From: Ardenticatenales bacterium
GTDB lineage: Bacteria > Chloroflexota > Anaerolineae > Promineifilales > Promineifilaceae
Assembly (NCBI GenBank): GCA_020634515.1
Contig: JACKBL010000013.1
Location: 1 to 61,414 of the forward strand
DNA: 61,414 nt
Reading direction: 5' to 3'
Part shown: positions 60,322 through 61,414 of the stretch, in pieces
How positions within the stretch are numbered: the first letter of the stretch is position 1
Layout of the letters: the number at the start of each line of letters is the position of its first letter
The notes under the pieces: generated by a model
Told to the model about the DNA's origin: nothing
The model's database searches: none
The model's input: the letters and a program-made list of their open reading frames with translations, nothing else
Made by a program: the position numbers and the translations under genes

Positions 60322-61257
60322 ATGCCCATGATTGCTCCCGAAGAATACAAGCAGGAAATTCAGAACATCCAGAAGAAGAGTCAGTTGCCGCCTATATCGT
60401 CCAACTTTGAAATACTGCAACATGTAAGCAAAATGGGCGATTTGCAGTTGGACCTGCGCAAGATGGCGCGGCGGATTAAGGAAGACGCCGCCGCCGCCAT
60501 CCACACCCATGAGGAGACCAGTAAAAATGCTGGGGGCGGTTCGCTGCTCTCGGCTATTTTTGGCGGACGGCAACAAAACGACGCGCAAAAGCAGGCGCAA
60601 CAGCGGCACAAGCAGTTGATGGCTGCCTACAAGGATGCGCTGAATACGGCGGGGGAGTTGTGTGATCAACTCGATGTGCGTAAGGCGGAGTTGCTGGCTT
60701 ATCTTGATTCGGCGCTGGCGCGGTCGGAGACAATGCCGGCAAGCATGGCCGTGGCGGAGCCGGCCACGCCCGTGTATGAAACGGAACGCCGGCGTGTTGA
60801 GTATTATGCGTACATCAAGTCCCCGGAATGGCGAAAAAAGGCGGAGGATGCAAAGGCGCGTGCCGGCAATCGCTGTCAGCTATGCAACCGTTCCCGCGCC
60901 AAAGTCCAACTCGAAGCCCACCACCGCACCTACGAGCGTCTGGGCGACGAACGCCCGGAGGACATCACCGTCCTCTGCCGCGAATGTCACGAACTGTACG
61001 AAAGCAACCGCGCCAAACCCCCCATTCCCGAACCGCCCCAGGGTCATTGTCTACGCTGCGGCACGGACATCCCCCACAATCCCCAGGCGCCCTACTGCCC
61101 CTCCTGCTACCGCGTCTGGAAGCGATACGAAAACCACACCTTCGCCGAAAAATTCTGCCATAGCTGTGGCACATCCCACCAGACCAGCATGGCCCGCCCC
61201 CTCTGTCGTGCCTGTTACTTCGTAGAGAAAAACGGCCAGGACCCCGCCAAATCCTGA
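60322..61257 (+). CDS. HNH-type protein with coiled-coil N-terminus and zinc ribbons
   Basis: 311 aa. Residues about 1-125 are charged and helical, likely a coiled coil (KQEIQNIQKKSQ onward). Residues about 155-230 carry an HNH-like core: CQLCNRS, then LEAHHRTYERLGDERPEDI, then LCRECHELYE, with CxxC pairs for zinc. The C-terminal about 75 residues have two more CxxC pairs (CLRCGTD, CPSC, and CHSCGTS, CRAC), resembling zinc ribbons. Such proteins can be nucleases, but the specificity and even activity of this one are unknown. The divergent C25 gene and nearby R1 repeats do not suggest a defence island. An ATG at 60328 is an alternative start. Confidence 0.75.
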   Translation: MPMIAPEEYKQEIQNIQKKSQLPPISSNFEILQHVSKMGDLQLDLRKMARRIKEDAAAAIHTHEETSKNAGGGSLLSAIFGGRQQNDAQKQAQQRHKQLMAAYKDALNTAGELCDQLDVRKAELLAYLDSALARSETMPASMAVAEPATPVYETERRRVEYYAYIKSPEWRKKAEDAKARAGNRCQLCNRSRAKVQLEAHHRTYERLGDERPEDITVLCRECHELYESNRAKPPIPEPPQGHCLRCGTDIPHNPQAPYCPSCYRVWKRYENHTFAEKFCHSCGTSHQTSMARPLCRACYFVEKNGQDPAKS

Positions 61258-61260
61258 ATC

Positions 61261-61354
61261 GCTTCCGGGAAGGTTTGATGGATTACAACCACCTTCCCGG
61301 AAGCTGTTTTGATGTTTTGATGTCGGGTTTGAATGTTGTAAGCTTCCGGGAAGG
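61261..61354. repeat. R1 arms in a three-part array
   Basis: Three R1 arms lie within 95 bp: GCTTCCGGGAAGG (61261), CCTTCCCGGAAGCT (about 61292) and AGCTTCCGGGAAGG (about 61340). They can form alternative hairpins after the last gene in the window. Confidence 0.75.
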
Positions 61355-61414
61355 TTTGTGTGTTGAAGCAGCAACATGCTCTGCCAGGAACACCCAAAAT
61401 ACTTCCACTTCTTG

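Noticed and set aside
333..60868. TGCCGGCA as a simple restriction-modification target
   Set aside because: Targets of active restriction are normally avoided, and no methylase or restriction gene is next to the sites in this window; the skew flip also needs another explanation.
1..61414. CRISPR arrays, tRNA or rRNA genes
   Set aside because: No regularly spaced direct repeats with unique spacers, no T-loop-like GTTCRANYC with cloverleaf partner, and no rRNA conserved words were seen.

Overview
The window is bacterial, GC-rich and densely coded. The best guess is a filamentous Chloroflexota (Anaerolineae-like). This rests on the mix of families: MGT-type glycosyltransferase, many secreted beta-propeller/BNR proteins, a C25 peptidase, YbdK-type ligase, chromosomal ParAB and a PUFA-like lipid PKS. 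There is no rRNA or tRNA to anchor the phylogeny, so the assignment is tentative.

Left part (about 1-29 kb): one long minus-strand biosynthetic cluster. In transcription order it holds: a 2630-aa megasynthase (two NPD/PfaD-like barrels, KS, AT, three ACPs, KR); a second megasynthase of about 1850 aa (KS, AT, ACP, hot-dog dehydratase, fused 4'-phosphopantetheinyl transferase); a free ACP; an alkaline-phosphatase-superfamily enzyme; an alpha/beta hydrolase; an SDR; two paralogous tryptophan-halogenase-like flavoenzymes; a cytosolic beta-propeller protein; a glycosyltransferase; a secreted PD40 propeller protein; and a sulfotransferase. The two synthases together contain most activities of a secondary-lipid (Pfa-like) synthase, in an unusual compact arrangement. 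The tailoring genes suggest a glycosylated, sulfated and perhaps halogenated lipid or polyketide.

Middle (29-44 kb): a secreted subtilase; a PfkB-type sugar kinase; parA and parB; an amidohydrolase; a YbdK-type glutamate-cysteine-ligase-like enzyme; a secreted phosphodiesterase-like protein; a large secreted BNR-repeat protein; and a small membrane protein.

Right part (44-61 kb): mostly housekeeping and secreted genes. These are leucyl aminopeptidase, a GH13 glycosidase, ornithine aminotransferase, a PstS-like lipoprotein overlapping uppP, tgt, a SET-domain protein, a secreted calcium-repeat protein, an OmpR-type two-component pair, a membrane protein, a gingipain-like (C25) secreted peptidase and an HNH/zinc-ribbon protein.

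Two genome-scale signals stand out. First, the palindrome TGCCGGCA occurs roughly 75 times, where one or two are expected. The local GC skew tends to flip at it: G-rich on the 5' side and C-rich on the 3' side, on whichever strand it is read and whatever the gene orientation. Second, at least six families of dispersed hairpin-forming repeats occupy the intergenic gaps.
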